A DNA stretch of 64,000 nt from Owenweeksia sp. (GCA_028277105.1 JANQHO010000141.1:35836-99835); one strand, 5' to 3'. Counted from the first letter of the stretch, positions 44,346 to 52,526 are shown. Program-made: numbers and translations. Notes: a model not told the origin generated them from the letters alone.

Positions 44346-46724
44346 ATGCATTATACTATCCCAAATACCCAACAGGAAGTGCTGTTTATCACTTCTTACC
44401 CGCCCAGAAAATGCGGGATAGCCACTTACAGCAAAGACCTCATCCATGCCATACATCGAAAATTCAAAGCTCCCTTTTCTATAAGAGTTTGTGCGCTGGA
44501 AGAAGGAAGCCAAACAAGAACTTACCCTCAGGAAGTGAAATATTCTTTGCAAACATCCGATCCGCTGGCTTATATTGAACTGGCCCGGAAGATCAATGAG
44601 GATGAGGCTGTTAAAAAGGTGTTTGTGCAGCACGAGTTCGGTTTGTTTGGGGGTGATTACGGAGAATACCTGCTCCGTTTGCTGTATTCTTTGGAAAAGC
44701 CGGTTTCTGTTACTTTTCACACTGTATTACCCTCTCCCGATAGCAAAAGGCAGACTGTTGTACAGTCCATAGCCAAGGCCTGTGATAACATAGTAGTGAT
44801 GACAAAATCCTCCTCTGCCCTTTTACAAGAAGAATATAATTTATCTCCCAAAAAAATATCGGTGATACCCCATGGCACACACATGGTATTATGGAAAAAT
44901 AAGCAACAACTCAAAAGGGCTTATCAGTTGGAAGACCGTCTCATACTGTCAACCTTTGGTTTATTGAGCCCTAACAAAAGCATAGAAACAGCTCTGGAGG
45001 CTTTACCTCTATTGATGGACCGGTTTCCCAATATACTTTATTTTGTATTGGGGCGAACCCATCCAGGTGTGATACAAAATGAAGGTGAGGTCTATCGTAA
45101 GTTTCTGGAAGACAGGGTGAAAGAGCTGGGGCTTAGCGATCACGTACATTTTGTAAACAGGTATCTCGAACTGGAAGAGTTGCTGGAATACCTGCGTCTT
45201 ACGGACATCTATCTGTTTACTTCCAAAGACCCTCATCAGGCGGTAAGTGGCACTTTTGCCTATGCTATGAGCAGTGCCTGCCCCATTATTTCTACCCCCA
45301 TACCTCATGCCGTGGAAATGTTGCATAACAATACAGGTGTTATTGTTGACTTTCGAAAACCGGAACAACTGGCCGAGGCAGCCAAGCGTTTATTGACTAA
45401 ACGCGAATTGCGGGAACAGATGGGACGCAACGCTTTCCACCAAACCAGGGCTACTGTTTGGGAGAACACTGCCATTTCACATGCTCATTTATTTAACAGT
45501 TACTTATCCGTTCGGGACACAGACAAAACGGGTAATACAACAACTCTTAATTATAGCTTGCCTGAAATCCACCTGGAGCATATTTATGCCCTTACCAACA
45601 ATGTAGGAATCATACAATTCTCCCATATCAGTAATCCTGATCTTGGCTCTGGCTACACCCTGGACGATAACGCCCGGGCCCTGATAGCTCTTTGTATGCA
45701 TTATCGGCAAACCCGCGACCCTGGAGCCCTCGGTCTTATCAGTACCTATTTGAATTTTATTGACTATTGCCAGCAGCCTAATGGAAGATTTTTAAACTAC
45801 GTAGATCAAAACCGGGAGTTTCACGTGCAAAACAACTACATCAACCTGGAAGATTCTAATGGAAGGGCCATTTGGGCTCTGGGGGTAGTGTTGTTTCATG
45901 AGGAGTTACTGCCCTTGTCTTTGATTAAAAAGGCTGGAACGATATTTAATTGTTCGTTATCAGAAATTGAACAGATAGAATCTCCCCGCGCCATTGCTTT
46001 TGCGATCAAGGGGCTTTATTTCTACCACCGGTATAGCAGAAATAAATTGATTCAGGATAAAATAGAGGAACTGGCTAATAAACTACTCGAAAAATACAAT
46101 GCAGTATCAGCCACTAACTGGCAGTGGTTTGAAGAATACCTCACCTATGCCAACAGCACTTTACCTGAAGCTATGCTTTACGCTTATCTGGCAACCCGAA
46201 AGCCATCCTATAAAATGATAGCGCATATTACCTTTGAGTTCCTGCTGTCCCATTTGTTTAAAGACGGAACCATCAAAGTGGTTTCTAACCGGGGGTGGCA
46301 TCGCAAAGGCAGTGTTCCTTATCAATACGGTGAACAACCCATCGATGTTTCTTATACCATCCAGGCGTTAGACCTGTTCTACCGGGTGTTTAAGGACAAA
46401 GCTTATCGCGACAAAATGAGAGTTGCTTTTAGCTGGTTTTTGGGAAATAATCACTTAGGCCAGATCATTTACAACCCTCTTACCGGTGGGTGCTATGACG
46501 GGTTGGAAGAACACAGTGTGAACCTGAACCAGGGAGCAGAATCTACATTATGCTATCTTATTGCCCGGCTGATAGTGGAAAGGATTCAGCAATTACCTGT
46601 AGAAAGGGACAAGCAAGTGGCAAATGGAGAAGAGATAGGAAAGAAGCCTGTGCGTATCAAACAATTGGCATCATTGCCTCAACATGCACTTAAACAGCCT
46701 GATAAGATCAGGATATTACGTTGA
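44346..46724 (+). CDS. GT4 glycosyltransferase fused to a C-terminal helical glycosidase-like domain
   Basis: 792 residues. The N-terminal 390 residues are a GT-B glycosyltransferase of family 4: YPPRKCGIATYSKDL (acceptor loop), FVQHEFGLFGGDYGEYL, VIPHGTH, TFGLLSPNKSIETALEAL (donor site), and the E-x7-E-like end AVSGTFAYAMSSACPIISTPIPHA (core quoted in part). From about residue 410 onward the protein is helical with repeated aromatic patterns (YTLDDNARALIALCMHY, NLEDSNGRAIWALGVVLF, FEEYLTYANSTLPEAML), typical of an (alpha/alpha)6 barrel. Co-transcribed with the GH130 gene. The combination suggests polymer synthesis plus trimming; the product is unknown. Confidence 0.85.
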   Translation: MHYTIPNTQQEVLFITSYPPRKCGIATYSKDLIHAIHRKFKAPFSIRVCALEEGSQTRTYPQEVKYSLQTSDPLAYIELARKINEDEAVKKVFVQHEFGLFGGDYGEYLLRLLYSLEKPVSVTFHTVLPSPDSKRQTVVQSIAKACDNIVVMTKSSSALLQEEYNLSPKKISVIPHGTHMVLWKNKQQLKRAYQLEDRLILSTFGLLSPNKSIETALEALPLLMDRFPNILYFVLGRTHPGVIQNEGEVYRKFLEDRVKELGLSDHVHFVNRYLELEELLEYLRLTDIYLFTSKDPHQAVSGTFAYAMSSACPIISTPIPHAVEMLHNNTGVIVDFRKPEQLAEAAKRLLTKRELREQMGRNAFHQTRATVWENTAISHAHLFNSYLSVRDTDKTGNTTTLNYSLPEIHLEHIYALTNNVGIIQFSHISNPDLGSGYTLDDNARALIALCMHYRQTRDPGALGLISTYLNFIDYCQQPNGRFLNYVDQNREFHVQNNYINLEDSNGRAIWALGVVLFHEELLPLSLIKKAGTIFNCSLSEIEQIESPRAIAFAIKGLYFYHRYSRNKLIQDKIEELANKLLEKYNAVSATNWQWFEEYLTYANSTLPEAMLYAYLATRKPSYKMIAHITFEFLLSHLFKDGTIKVVSNRGWHRKGSVPYQYGEQPIDVSYTIQALDLFYRVFKDKAYRDKMRVAFSWFLGNNHLGQIIYNPLTGGCYDGLEEHSVNLNQGAESTLCYLIARLIVERIQQLPVERDKQVANGEEIGKKPVRIKQLASLPQHALKQPDKIRILR

Positions 46725-46857
46725 AGACAGATCAATAATTAAGTGTATCACAAAGTTTCACAGCAGGTCGAAAGGAAAACTTACATACGGCTTGTTACAA
46801 GTTAAGCATCATCGCAGCCAGTAGAGCCACGATCACATCCAGGTCCTGAAATTTTGA

Positions 46858-46880
46858 GATTCCGACTCAAGGCCGGAATG
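46858..46880. repeat. REP-like palindrome
   Basis: GATTCCGACTCAAGGCCGGAATG: arms ATTCCG and CGGAAT flank an imperfect inner part. It is followed at 46897-46918 by GCAAGGAGGCGATTACGTCCTC, which also resembles short repeats common between Bacteroidota genes. It lies between the end of the GT4 gene and the ppsA/kamA-like remnant. Confidence 0.5.
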
Positions 46881-46952
46881 ATGTCTGTGTGAGTTTGCAA
46901 GGAGGCGATTACGTCCTCTGAATCTGAGCTTTTGGCATATCATGACATTCAT

Positions 46953-47084
46953 AAGGAATAAATAATACTGGGGAATACTCATAGGGTTTATCTCGATCAC
47001 CTGCTCTAATTGCTCTCTCTCCTTTTCTGTAAGGTTTACAAATTGACTTAATTCTGCTACCGAACGGATATTGTGTTGTAATTC
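46953..47084 (-). pseudogene. Fragment resembling the N-terminal part of a lysine-2,3-aminomutase (KamA)-family radical SAM protein
   Basis: Read in a different frame from the ppsA piece, this gives ELQHNIRSVAELSQFVN, LTEKEREQLEQVIEI and NPMSIPQYYLFL. That order matches the KamA pattern W-x-W-Q-L-x-N-R-I, L-T-x-E-E, then P-Y-Y-L-S-L-I-D near the N-terminus. The similarity stops after YYLFL; the radical SAM CxxxCxxC site is absent. It has no start of its own and is joined directly to the ppsA fragment. My identification rests on remembered family patterns. Confidence 0.5.
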
Positions 47085-47347
47085 TTTTTTCCAATTTCAT
47101 CCAGGTTTTGGAAATCTTTATGATCGAGCTTCTTAAGGGTTTGAGACAACTTTGGTTCAAGACTGTTTTCACGGAGGAAATCGCGGTAAGCCAGAGCAGG
47201 GGTGGCAAACCCATTGGGAACCCTTATGCCTTTACTGCCGAGCTTCTGGATCATTTCACCCAGTGAGGCATTTTTACCTCCCACCTGTGCAATATCCCTT
47301 AGATCAATTTTGTTAAAAGGGATGATATAATCAGGTTGTGAGGTCAT
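47057..47347 (-). pseudogene. ppsA: Phosphoenolpyruvate synthase, 5' fragment
   Basis: 96 codons from an intact start: IIPFNKIDLRDIAQVGGKNAS, LGEMIQKLGSKGIRVPNGFA, with FRENSLEPKLSQTLKKLDH in part. This is the N-terminal ATP-grasp segment of PEP synthase, a protein of about 800 residues. The match ends at LDEIGKK, after which the frame runs into a stop (NYNTISVR) through KamA-like sequence. The rest of ppsA is absent. It follows the universal stress protein gene by 9 bp on the same strand, so it was the next gene of that operon. Confidence 0.88.
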
Positions 47348-47356
47348 GGTTTTAGG

Positions 47357-48211
47357 TCAAAAGAGATCGTTGGGCAATTTTTCTACCTGGAAGACCAGCA
47401 GTGGAATACGGGTGTGATGGAACAAGCGTTGCGAAACGCTTCCGGTAAATAATCTCTCGATCATATTTTTTCTAACCTTGGCAACAGCCAATATATCTAT
47501 TGGGATTTCCCGGGCATATGTTTCCAACTCTTTAGCCACCTTTTTTCCCTCAATGAACTGATAGATAAATTTCTGACCGGGCATGGCGCTTTTTATCTCT
47601 TCTTTAAAATCTGCGAAGTAACTCTTTTCATATTTCATATCCACCTCATCAGTAGCCACGTGAACAATATGCATTTCTGACCCAAACTCCCGGGCGAGCT
47701 TTGTCATGAAACGTATTTCTTCAATATCGCTGTCGTGGTAATCCATAGCAAAAGCCATTTTTTGCGGAGTTTGGTAAGGAGCATCTTCAGGAACCACCAG
47801 CACCGGGCAATCCGCTTTGTTAATGACTTTTCCGGTAGTGGTGCCAAATACTATGCGGTCGAGCGGGCTTAGGCTTTCCGTACCCATTACCATCAGGTAG
47901 GGCTTCACTTCGTTAGCGGTATCTGCTATAACATCTTTGGCCAGACCTTCCCGGTTGATGAAATCACAGGGGCAGGAGAAGGTATCTGTTACTTCCCGGC
48001 ACAGTTCCCGTAATTTTATCTCCGACTCCTCTTTGAACAAGCCGGCCTCTTCAATACTTCTCACTTCCGATAAACCGGTAGTGTGCTGAAAAGTGTAATA
48101 GGAATGCAACAGGGTGATTCTGGCGTTTAGTTTTTTAGCCAGGGCTATGGCATAGTCCAGGGCATTTTGGCTGATTGCTGAGAAGTCGGTAGGAACCAGT
48201 ATAGTTTTCAT
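47357..48211 (-). CDS. Universal stress protein, two tandem Usp domains (copy 1)
   Basis: 284 residues, two Usp domains of about 140. Each begins with the strand VPTDFS or its degenerate equivalent (MAFAMDYHDSD). The first domain has the nucleotide-binding motif MGTESLSPLDRIVFGTTTGKV and ends CPVLVVPED; the second ends IPLLVFQVEKL and keeps a G-S-V-S-Q-R-L end motif but lacks the full G-x2-G-x9-G pattern. Tandem Usps of this kind are induced in low-energy states in other bacteria. It is followed by the broken ppsA gene. Confidence 0.93.
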   Translation of the reverse strand: MKTILVPTDFSAISQNALDYAIALAKKLNARITLLHSYYTFQHTTGLSEVRSIEEAGLFKEESEIKLRELCREVTDTFSCPCDFINREGLAKDVIADTANEVKPYLMVMGTESLSPLDRIVFGTTTGKVINKADCPVLVVPEDAPYQTPQKMAFAMDYHDSDIEEIRFMTKLAREFGSEMHIVHVATDEVDMKYEKSYFADFKEEIKSAMPGQKFIYQFIEGKKVAKELETYAREIPIDILAVAKVRKNMIERLFTGSVSQRLFHHTRIPLLVFQVEKLPNDLF

Positions 48212-48239
48212 TCTTTTATATTGAGTTTACAAACAGTCA

Positions 48240-48797
48240 TCAGTAAGACCGGATATTCCCTTCCTCGTCAAACACATATACAGCATCGTATGAAACATTC
48301 TTAGCTACAACTTTGCCGGTTTTTTCATCGTACTCGTTCCATTTTTCTATGGGTTGGGCGTACAGGTTAAGGCTTACAGAACGGGATTCATAACTATTGG
48401 TATAGCGGTGAATGGCAATAGGGTCTGTCATATAAGAAAATTCAGAAGTACCCAACAGGACGGAACTCACTTTTTCCAGCCTGCCATCTTTGAGCCGGAA
48501 CCGCTCTTCGGTCAAACGCCCGCGCAGAGGGTGGATCCAGGCTTCGCGCGAGTCAAAATCGTGAATAGAGGATTGTTGTCCTTTTTCCCAGCAAATGAGC
48601 AAAAGTTCAAAATCAGCGGTTTTTACCAGGCAGTTCCTGGTATAGTGCGACAGTTTCCAGGTATAAAACCGTTCGTATTCCCGCTCAGGGATATCTATCG
48701 AACTCATAATGTGCAAATAACTAATGCCCTGATCCTTGTTTTTAAGGGCTTCCACCAACTGTTGAACGTTCGTTATTTTAGTTGGAATAGCTTCCAC
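48240..48797 (-). CDS. Cysteine-dioxygenase-like cupin with altered metal site
   Basis: 185 residues matching the cysteine dioxygenase (CDO_I) fold: LLLICWEKGQQSSIHDFDS (core SSIHDFDS), LRGRLTEERF, PIAIHRYTN and SVSLNLYAQPIEKW. In CDO three histidines bind iron (H86, H88, H140 of the rat enzyme). Here His79 and His130 are kept but the second ligand is Phe81 (HDF instead of HDH). The SLHLY motif reads SLNLY, so the active-site His155 equivalent is Asn144, while the Tyr157 equivalent is kept. The true reaction is therefore uncertain. It lies inside the stress operon between a Usp gene and a DUF2267 gene. Confidence 0.8.
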   Translation of the reverse strand: MEAIPTKITNVQQLVEALKNKDQGISYLHIMSSIDIPEREYERFYTWKLSHYTRNCLVKTADFELLLICWEKGQQSSIHDFDSREAWIHPLRGRLTEERFRLKDGRLEKVSSVLLGTSEFSYMTDPIAIHRYTNSYESRSVSLNLYAQPIEKWNEYDEKTGKVVAKNVSYDAVYVFDEEGNIRSY

Positions 48798-48802
48798 GGG
48801 GA

Positions 48803-49252
48803 TCAGGTTATAGTAATGAGATTTACAATGGGTTTCAGATCTTTGGGAAGCACGGCTTTGATGTCCTTTAATTCACCTGTGGAAACATATTTTTGCAATA
48901 CCTGGAATACTACCCGTATAGCCTTTTCAATATCTTTATCTTTGTGAAAATCGAAACGGGCGGTCTGTTTATCGATTCTCCGGATCTCATTGTAAAATTC
49001 CTCGAGGCGCCTGATTCTTTTGTGCTCCTTATGGGGATTCCAGCTTTGCACGTATACAGCTTTTAAGAACATGGGAAACTGGGCTATTAACTGTACCGAT
49101 TCTTCCAGGGTAAGCTGGTCGCGCAGGGCGTGAAGTACAGCGCGTAAAACCCTGCCGGCCCGCGCTGTATCATCAGGATAATCCAACTCCGTAGCCAGGT
49201 GTTTAATAAATTCGTTGCCCTTGGCGGCAAACTTGTTAAAATCTAATGCCAT
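48803..49252 (-). CDS. DUF2267 family protein
   Basis: 149 residues with the DUF2267 pattern: KHLATELDYPDDTARAGRVLRAVLHALRDQLTLEESVQLIAQFPMFLKAVYV in outline (core: RVLRAVLHALRDQLTLEES). The C-terminal third (FQVLQKYVSTGELKDIKAVLPKDL) is the second conserved block. Cytoplasmic, function unknown, often next to Usp and CBS genes. It is 5 bp from the cysteine-dioxygenase-like gene. Confidence 0.88.
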   Translation of the reverse strand: MALDFNKFAAKGNEFIKHLATELDYPDDTARAGRVLRAVLHALRDQLTLEESVQLIAQFPMFLKAVYVQSWNPHKEHKRIRRLEEFYNEIRRIDKQTARFDFHKDKDIEKAIRVVFQVLQKYVSTGELKDIKAVLPKDLKPIVNLITIT

Positions 49253-49280
49253 AACTACTGGTTTTGGATTACTTTTTAGT

Positions 49281-49712
49281 TTAACTACGTTCCTTAACTC
49301 TTAATTTATCGAGTTGATATTTAATAATATCGGTAGTGGTAACAATTCCCACTAATTCATTACCCTCCGCTACCGGTAAGGCGTGAAATTCTTCTTTGAT
49401 CAGGATTTCCGCTACGGTATCGATCGGATCGGCCGGAGAGATGGCTTTGGGGTGGCGGGTCATTACATCTTTAATGGAAAGCATGTCAAAAAGAGTTTCG
49501 TCAACGCTGCTTTCATCCGTGCCGTAAAGATCGCCAAAGCTCATACGCATGATGTCGGTACGACTTAACATACCTACCAGTTTTTCGCCCGATACCACGG
49601 GTAAGTGCCTGATAGGTTGGGTTTTGAACATTTCCCGGGCATCAAACAAGGTTTTACTAACATCAATAGTATGGACTTCCCGGGTCATTATTTGCTTTAC
49701 GCTGTCTGTCAT
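49281..49712 (-). CDS. Two-CBS-domain protein (IMPDH-type regulator-like)
   Basis: I chose the ATG at 49712 (MTDSVKQIMTREVHTIDVSK), which fits the start of a CBS pair; the upstream in-frame ORF adds 21 residues with no family similarity. About 143 residues. CBS 1 (QPIRHLPVVSGEKLVGMLSRTDI) and CBS 2 (EFHALPVAEGNELVGIVTTTDII) are complete. It probably senses adenine nucleotides. A -7 box (TATGTTTG, 49739-49746, minus strand) and an Fnr-like dyad lie upstream, making this the likely start of the operon down to ppsA. Confidence 0.88.
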   Translation of the reverse strand: MTDSVKQIMTREVHTIDVSKTLFDAREMFKTQPIRHLPVVSGEKLVGMLSRTDIMRMSFGDLYGTDESSVDETLFDMLSIKDVMTRHPKAISPADPIDTVAEILIKEEFHALPVAEGNELVGIVTTTDIIKYQLDKLRVKERS

Positions 49713-49738
49713 AAGTAAATATTTCTGGTTACAAAGTA

Positions 49739-49746
49739 CAAACATA
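49739..49746 (-). promoter_or_regulatory. -7 box of the CBS-protein operon
   Basis: TATGTTTG on the minus strand (TAnnTTTG), 26 bp before the ATG at 49712. It lies about 45 bp downstream of the Fnr-like dyad at 49785. Confidence 0.5.
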
Positions 49747-49784
49747 CAACGGCCGCTTTTATTGATGTATGCCAAGGTTTTGGG

Positions 49785-49796
49785 TGATATTTGTCA
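49785..49796. promoter_or_regulatory. Fnr/Crp-like dyad upstream of the CBS-protein operon
   Basis: TGAT-ATTT-GTCA, a full match to TGAY-N4-RTCA, 73 bp before the ATG. Distance to the -7 box fits an activator site. Confidence 0.5.
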
Positions 49797-49908
49797 GCGA
49801 CTTTATGTAGAAATAGATAGTTGGCTAACTAAAAATAGAATACTTGTTAAAAAGTATAGTGTTTTAGAACAGGTGGTTGGATGTTATCCGGTTTCTTTTT
49901 ATAGCATG

Positions 49909-50583
49909 TCAGTATTGTACCTCAAAATCCAAAGTTTGAGCGGCTTCAATACATAATTTCATGTCGTGAGCCCCGATATTGCCCTTGTAAAGACTTCTTT
50001 CTTTATTGAGTTGCTTTACAGTTTCGTACATTTCGTTATAATCGGCATCGGCCACGCTTTTGGCACTGGTATAGCCAGCTTCCAGCAATACATGTGCAAA
50101 GGTGTGATTGACCCACCTTATTCTGGAAAGGTCGGTGAGTTTTGTAAGTCTTTCAACATCATTCAGAGCTATCCCGCTTTCAGCGGAAAGTGCTTTCCTT
50201 TTTTCTGCTGTGAGGATTTTATTGTATAAGTGTATGGTATTCTTGATCCCTAAGGCTTCAAGCCTGGCAATGGTGTTTTTATCGATACCGGGAAAATCCT
50301 TTATTCTATTGGGTTTTGGGTGGTAGCCGTTTACTACTCTTCGCAGTACGTTCAAGTAGTTTTCAGGTAAACCGCTTTGTTTTGAAAACTCCTGAAGTTT
50401 GCTTTTGTTTTTTAAAGCTTTTTGCAGTTCATCAAGGTTCTGAATTCCTTGTAATTTAATGATGTTGAGGTTTTCATTAATACTTTCTTTTAAGATCATC
50501 CAACTGGGTAGTAGATCGGCAGATCTTAAATTGTCTTTGTACTTATCGATACTTATGCTCTCCAGGTCAATGTAATAACCCAT
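49909..50583 (-). CDS. DUF4332-type helix-hairpin-helix protein
   Basis: 224 residues, all helical. HhH-like elements appear as IKDFPGIDKNTIARLEALGIKNT, and earlier as ILKLQGIQNLDELQKAL in outline. Later RLTKLTDLSRIRWVNHTFAHVLLEAGYTSAKSVADAD shows the second repeat (core FAHVLLEAGYTSAKSV). This fits DUF4332, a family related to helix-hairpin-helix folds. No catalytic residues seen. It lies between two transcription starts inside the stress island, 29 bp after the Usp gene. Confidence 0.8.
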   Translation of the reverse strand: MGYYIDLESISIDKYKDNLRSADLLPSWMILKESINENLNIIKLQGIQNLDELQKALKNKSKLQEFSKQSGLPENYLNVLRRVVNGYHPKPNRIKDFPGIDKNTIARLEALGIKNTIHLYNKILTAEKRKALSAESGIALNDVERLTKLTDLSRIRWVNHTFAHVLLEAGYTSAKSVADADYNEMYETVKQLNKERSLYKGNIGAHDMKLCIEAAQTLDFEVQY

Positions 50584-50612
50584 CTGATTTTCCTATTAAG
50601 TTAAACTTGTCA

Positions 50613-51467
50613 TTAAGCTTCATACTCCAATTCTTCGCGGTTATATACCAGCATAGGGTAGGAGGCAATAAAGCTCAGTTTTTTGGTCAGGCTCGTATGA
50701 AAGATCCGTTCGGTTAAACTGTATTTCTTGGTTAAAAGCACCAGCAGGTCAGCATCGGTATCCATAGTGTAATTATCTATGGCCAGGGGAGTGTCTTCTT
50801 CAACAATGCGCTGGAAACGGATGCGCGAATCGCCCAGGCTGTCTTCCAGTATGTTTTTAAAAGAGCGGAATACTTGCTGGCTGATGGCAGTGGGCTTCTC
50901 ACTGATGTGGAGAACGGTAATGTTAGGATTGAAATCCCGGCTGAATTGCATGAGGTTTTTAAGGGCAGTTTCATTCCCTTCGATGTAGTCTAAGGCATAT
51001 ATAATGTCTTTAAACTCTTTAAAAGGGCATTCTTCGGGAACGATCAAAAAGGGAGTAGTGCTATTTCTAAGTACGTTATAGGTATGGGTGCCAAAATAAA
51101 ACTGTCGCAGATCATCTGCTCCGTTAGTGCCCATTACGATCAGGTCGTAATTTTCCCTTTCCACCTCTTTTTTTAAGGCAGTATCCACACCGGAGGTATA
51201 GCTTTTAACCCGGGCGTGACATTTCACCGAAAATTCTTCCTCAACAGCCTGGCTATAAGCTTCCAGTTTTTTTTGAGCTTCATTTTCCCTTTTTTCAACA
51301 GCCGGGGAAAATCCGCTGCTCACATTGGCTATATCCTGTAATTTATAGGCTTCCAATATTTGTAACAGGATCAGTTCCGCTTCTATGTTTTTGGCAAGTT
51401 GGGCAGCGTACTCCACGGCATTAATAGCTGCTTGCGAATAGTCTGTGGGGCATAAGATTCTTTTCAT
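50613..51467 (-). CDS. Universal stress protein, two tandem Usp domains (copy 2)
   Basis: 284 residues. Domain 1 starts ILCPTDYSQAAINAVEYA and carries MGTNGADDLRQFYFGTHTYNVLRN, ending TPFLIVPEE. Domain 2 starts IIYALDYIEGNETALKNL and ends SYPMLVYNREEL. It overlaps the upstream phosphatidyltransferase gene by 4 bp and precedes the DUF4332 gene by 29 bp. It is distinct in sequence from copies 1 and 3. Confidence 0.93.
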   Translation of the reverse strand: MKRILCPTDYSQAAINAVEYAAQLAKNIEAELILLQILEAYKLQDIANVSSGFSPAVEKRENEAQKKLEAYSQAVEEEFSVKCHARVKSYTSGVDTALKKEVERENYDLIVMGTNGADDLRQFYFGTHTYNVLRNSTTPFLIVPEECPFKEFKDIIYALDYIEGNETALKNLMQFSRDFNPNITVLHISEKPTAISQQVFRSFKNILEDSLGDSRIRFQRIVEEDTPLAIDNYTMDTDADLLVLLTKKYSLTERIFHTSLTKKLSFIASYPMLVYNREELEYEA

Positions 51468-52051
51468 TTTTCTTTAGTATTTAATATCCAGAATAAACCT
51501 TTAACATCGGCTTTCCACCGGGGGAACAGTAGGATCAGCAGGATCTCTTCTACCGTTTCAATGATACTGAAAGCTACTGCGATGTAAAATAACCATATTT
51601 CAACACCTACAAAGAAAAGCCACAACATGAATACTGCCTGAAATATGGCTGATATTTTAGCCAGATAAGTATGAAAACTACTGGGCATACCATAGCGCCA
51701 ATAGGCTATAAAAAGTTGAACAAGATACAGCCCAAATGTGAAGACGATCAAATTGAGATGATGGAGAAAAAAGTCGGTTTCGAACTTCATTATACCCCCC
51801 AGGCCCACCATGAAAGTAATAGCATCTCCTATACTATCTAATTGGGCTCCGCGCTGGCTCACGATGTTTAATCTTCTGGCGAGAAAACCATCCAGGGCAT
51901 CGGTTGAAAAGCTGACCAGTAAAAAAGCAGCAAAGCCTATCCGCTGATTCAAAAAGAGCAAAGTAATCAGCAAAGGGGCAGATAGAATGCGATACAGGGA
52001 CAGCCAGTCAGGCGGGCTCAGCTTTTTTTGATGAGATTTCAGCCACCACAT
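51464..52051 (-). CDS. CDP-alcohol phosphatidyltransferase family protein
   Basis: An integral membrane enzyme that transfers a phosphatidyl group from a CDP-lipid to an alcohol. The catalytic pattern D-x2-D-G-x2-A-R-x8-G-x3-D-x3-D is complete (STDALDGFLARRLNIVSQRG followed by AQLDSIGD). Five to six hydrophobic helices. 195 residues. The alcohol cannot be told from the motif (pgsA-like and cardiolipin-like enzymes share it). It heads a unit with a Usp gene and a DUF4332 gene. Confidence 0.88.
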   Translation of the reverse strand: MWWLKSHQKKLSPPDWLSLYRILSAPLLITLLFLNQRIGFAAFLLVSFSTDALDGFLARRLNIVSQRGAQLDSIGDAITFMVGLGGIMKFETDFFLHHLNLIVFTFGLYLVQLFIAYWRYGMPSSFHTYLAKISAIFQAVFMLWLFFVGVEIWLFYIAVAFSIIETVEEILLILLFPRWKADVKGLFWILNTKEK

Positions 52052-52526
52052 GTATAGAGATCAAAAAATACAGTTTAAAAATAGGTTTGTAAAGGTTTAT
52101 CGGGCAATGACAAAAAACAAGGCTTTGCCTTAACACAGGTCACTTCTTTTACCCTAAGACTGTTGCATCTTTGTTCATGTTCTTTTATCTGATGGGTCGA
52201 TAGAACGATGCTAATTTTCGATACAGCTAGAATCAGTTATAGAAAAACATCGTTTTTTATGCCGGCTTTCTCAAAACCCGAATAAACGGCATACGGCAAA
52301 GGATGTACTTGCGTTGCTCCACTAGCAAGGCAGACAGGGAGTAGCACTCTCGAGGCAAAAGCCCAGAGAAAGGTGCTCTTTACCGGGCCGGTTGATCCGG
52401 TAAAAGACGAGTTGAAGGAGTGGGTTAAGGCTGTATGGTCTTGATTATCAAATGTCAGGAGGCTAATAACCCCATTCAACGGGGAAGGCAGGATAACATC
52501 CTGCCTTCTGTATTTATTTTTGTGGA
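52052..52526. other. Gene-free 475-bp stretch with decayed open frames
   Basis: No confident gene. The plus strand has two short uninterrupted readings in different frames (one ending FFMPAFSKPE, one ending KDELKEWVKAVWS before stop at 52442) that could be remains of a plus-strand gene which I do not recognise. An 80-codon minus-strand frame (52237-52479) covers the same bases and has no family character. A weak Fnr-like dyad (TGAC-AAAA-AACA) at 52108 lies before the phosphatidyltransferase gene, and a strong inverted repeat at 52484 lies before the dehydrogenase. Confidence 0.5.
52484..52508 (+). terminator. Perfect 11-bp inverted repeat before the alcohol dehydrogenase
   Basis: GAAGGCAGGAT-AAC-ATCCTGCCTTC followed by a T-rich stretch. 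It looks like a terminator for a plus-strand transcript, yet no intact plus-strand gene lies before it. It ends 6 bp before a -7 box (TATTTTTG, 52515-52522) of the dehydrogenase gene, so it could equally be an operator. Confidence 0.55.

Noticed and set aside
43863..44720. 285-residue minus-strand open frame
   Set aside because: It is antisense to the ends of the GH130 and GT4 genes, whose family motifs are clear; it has no recognisable domain.
48354..48947. 197-residue plus-strand open frame
   Set aside because: It runs antisense through the cysteine-dioxygenase-like and DUF2267 genes; low-complexity shadow.
49549..49956. 135-residue plus-strand open frame
   Set aside because: Antisense to the CBS-domain gene and the 3' end of the DUF4332 gene, with no homology that I recognise.
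52237..52479. 80-residue minus-strand open frame
   Set aside because: No family character, and a plus-strand reading of the same bases looks as good; kept only as part of the gene-free stretch.
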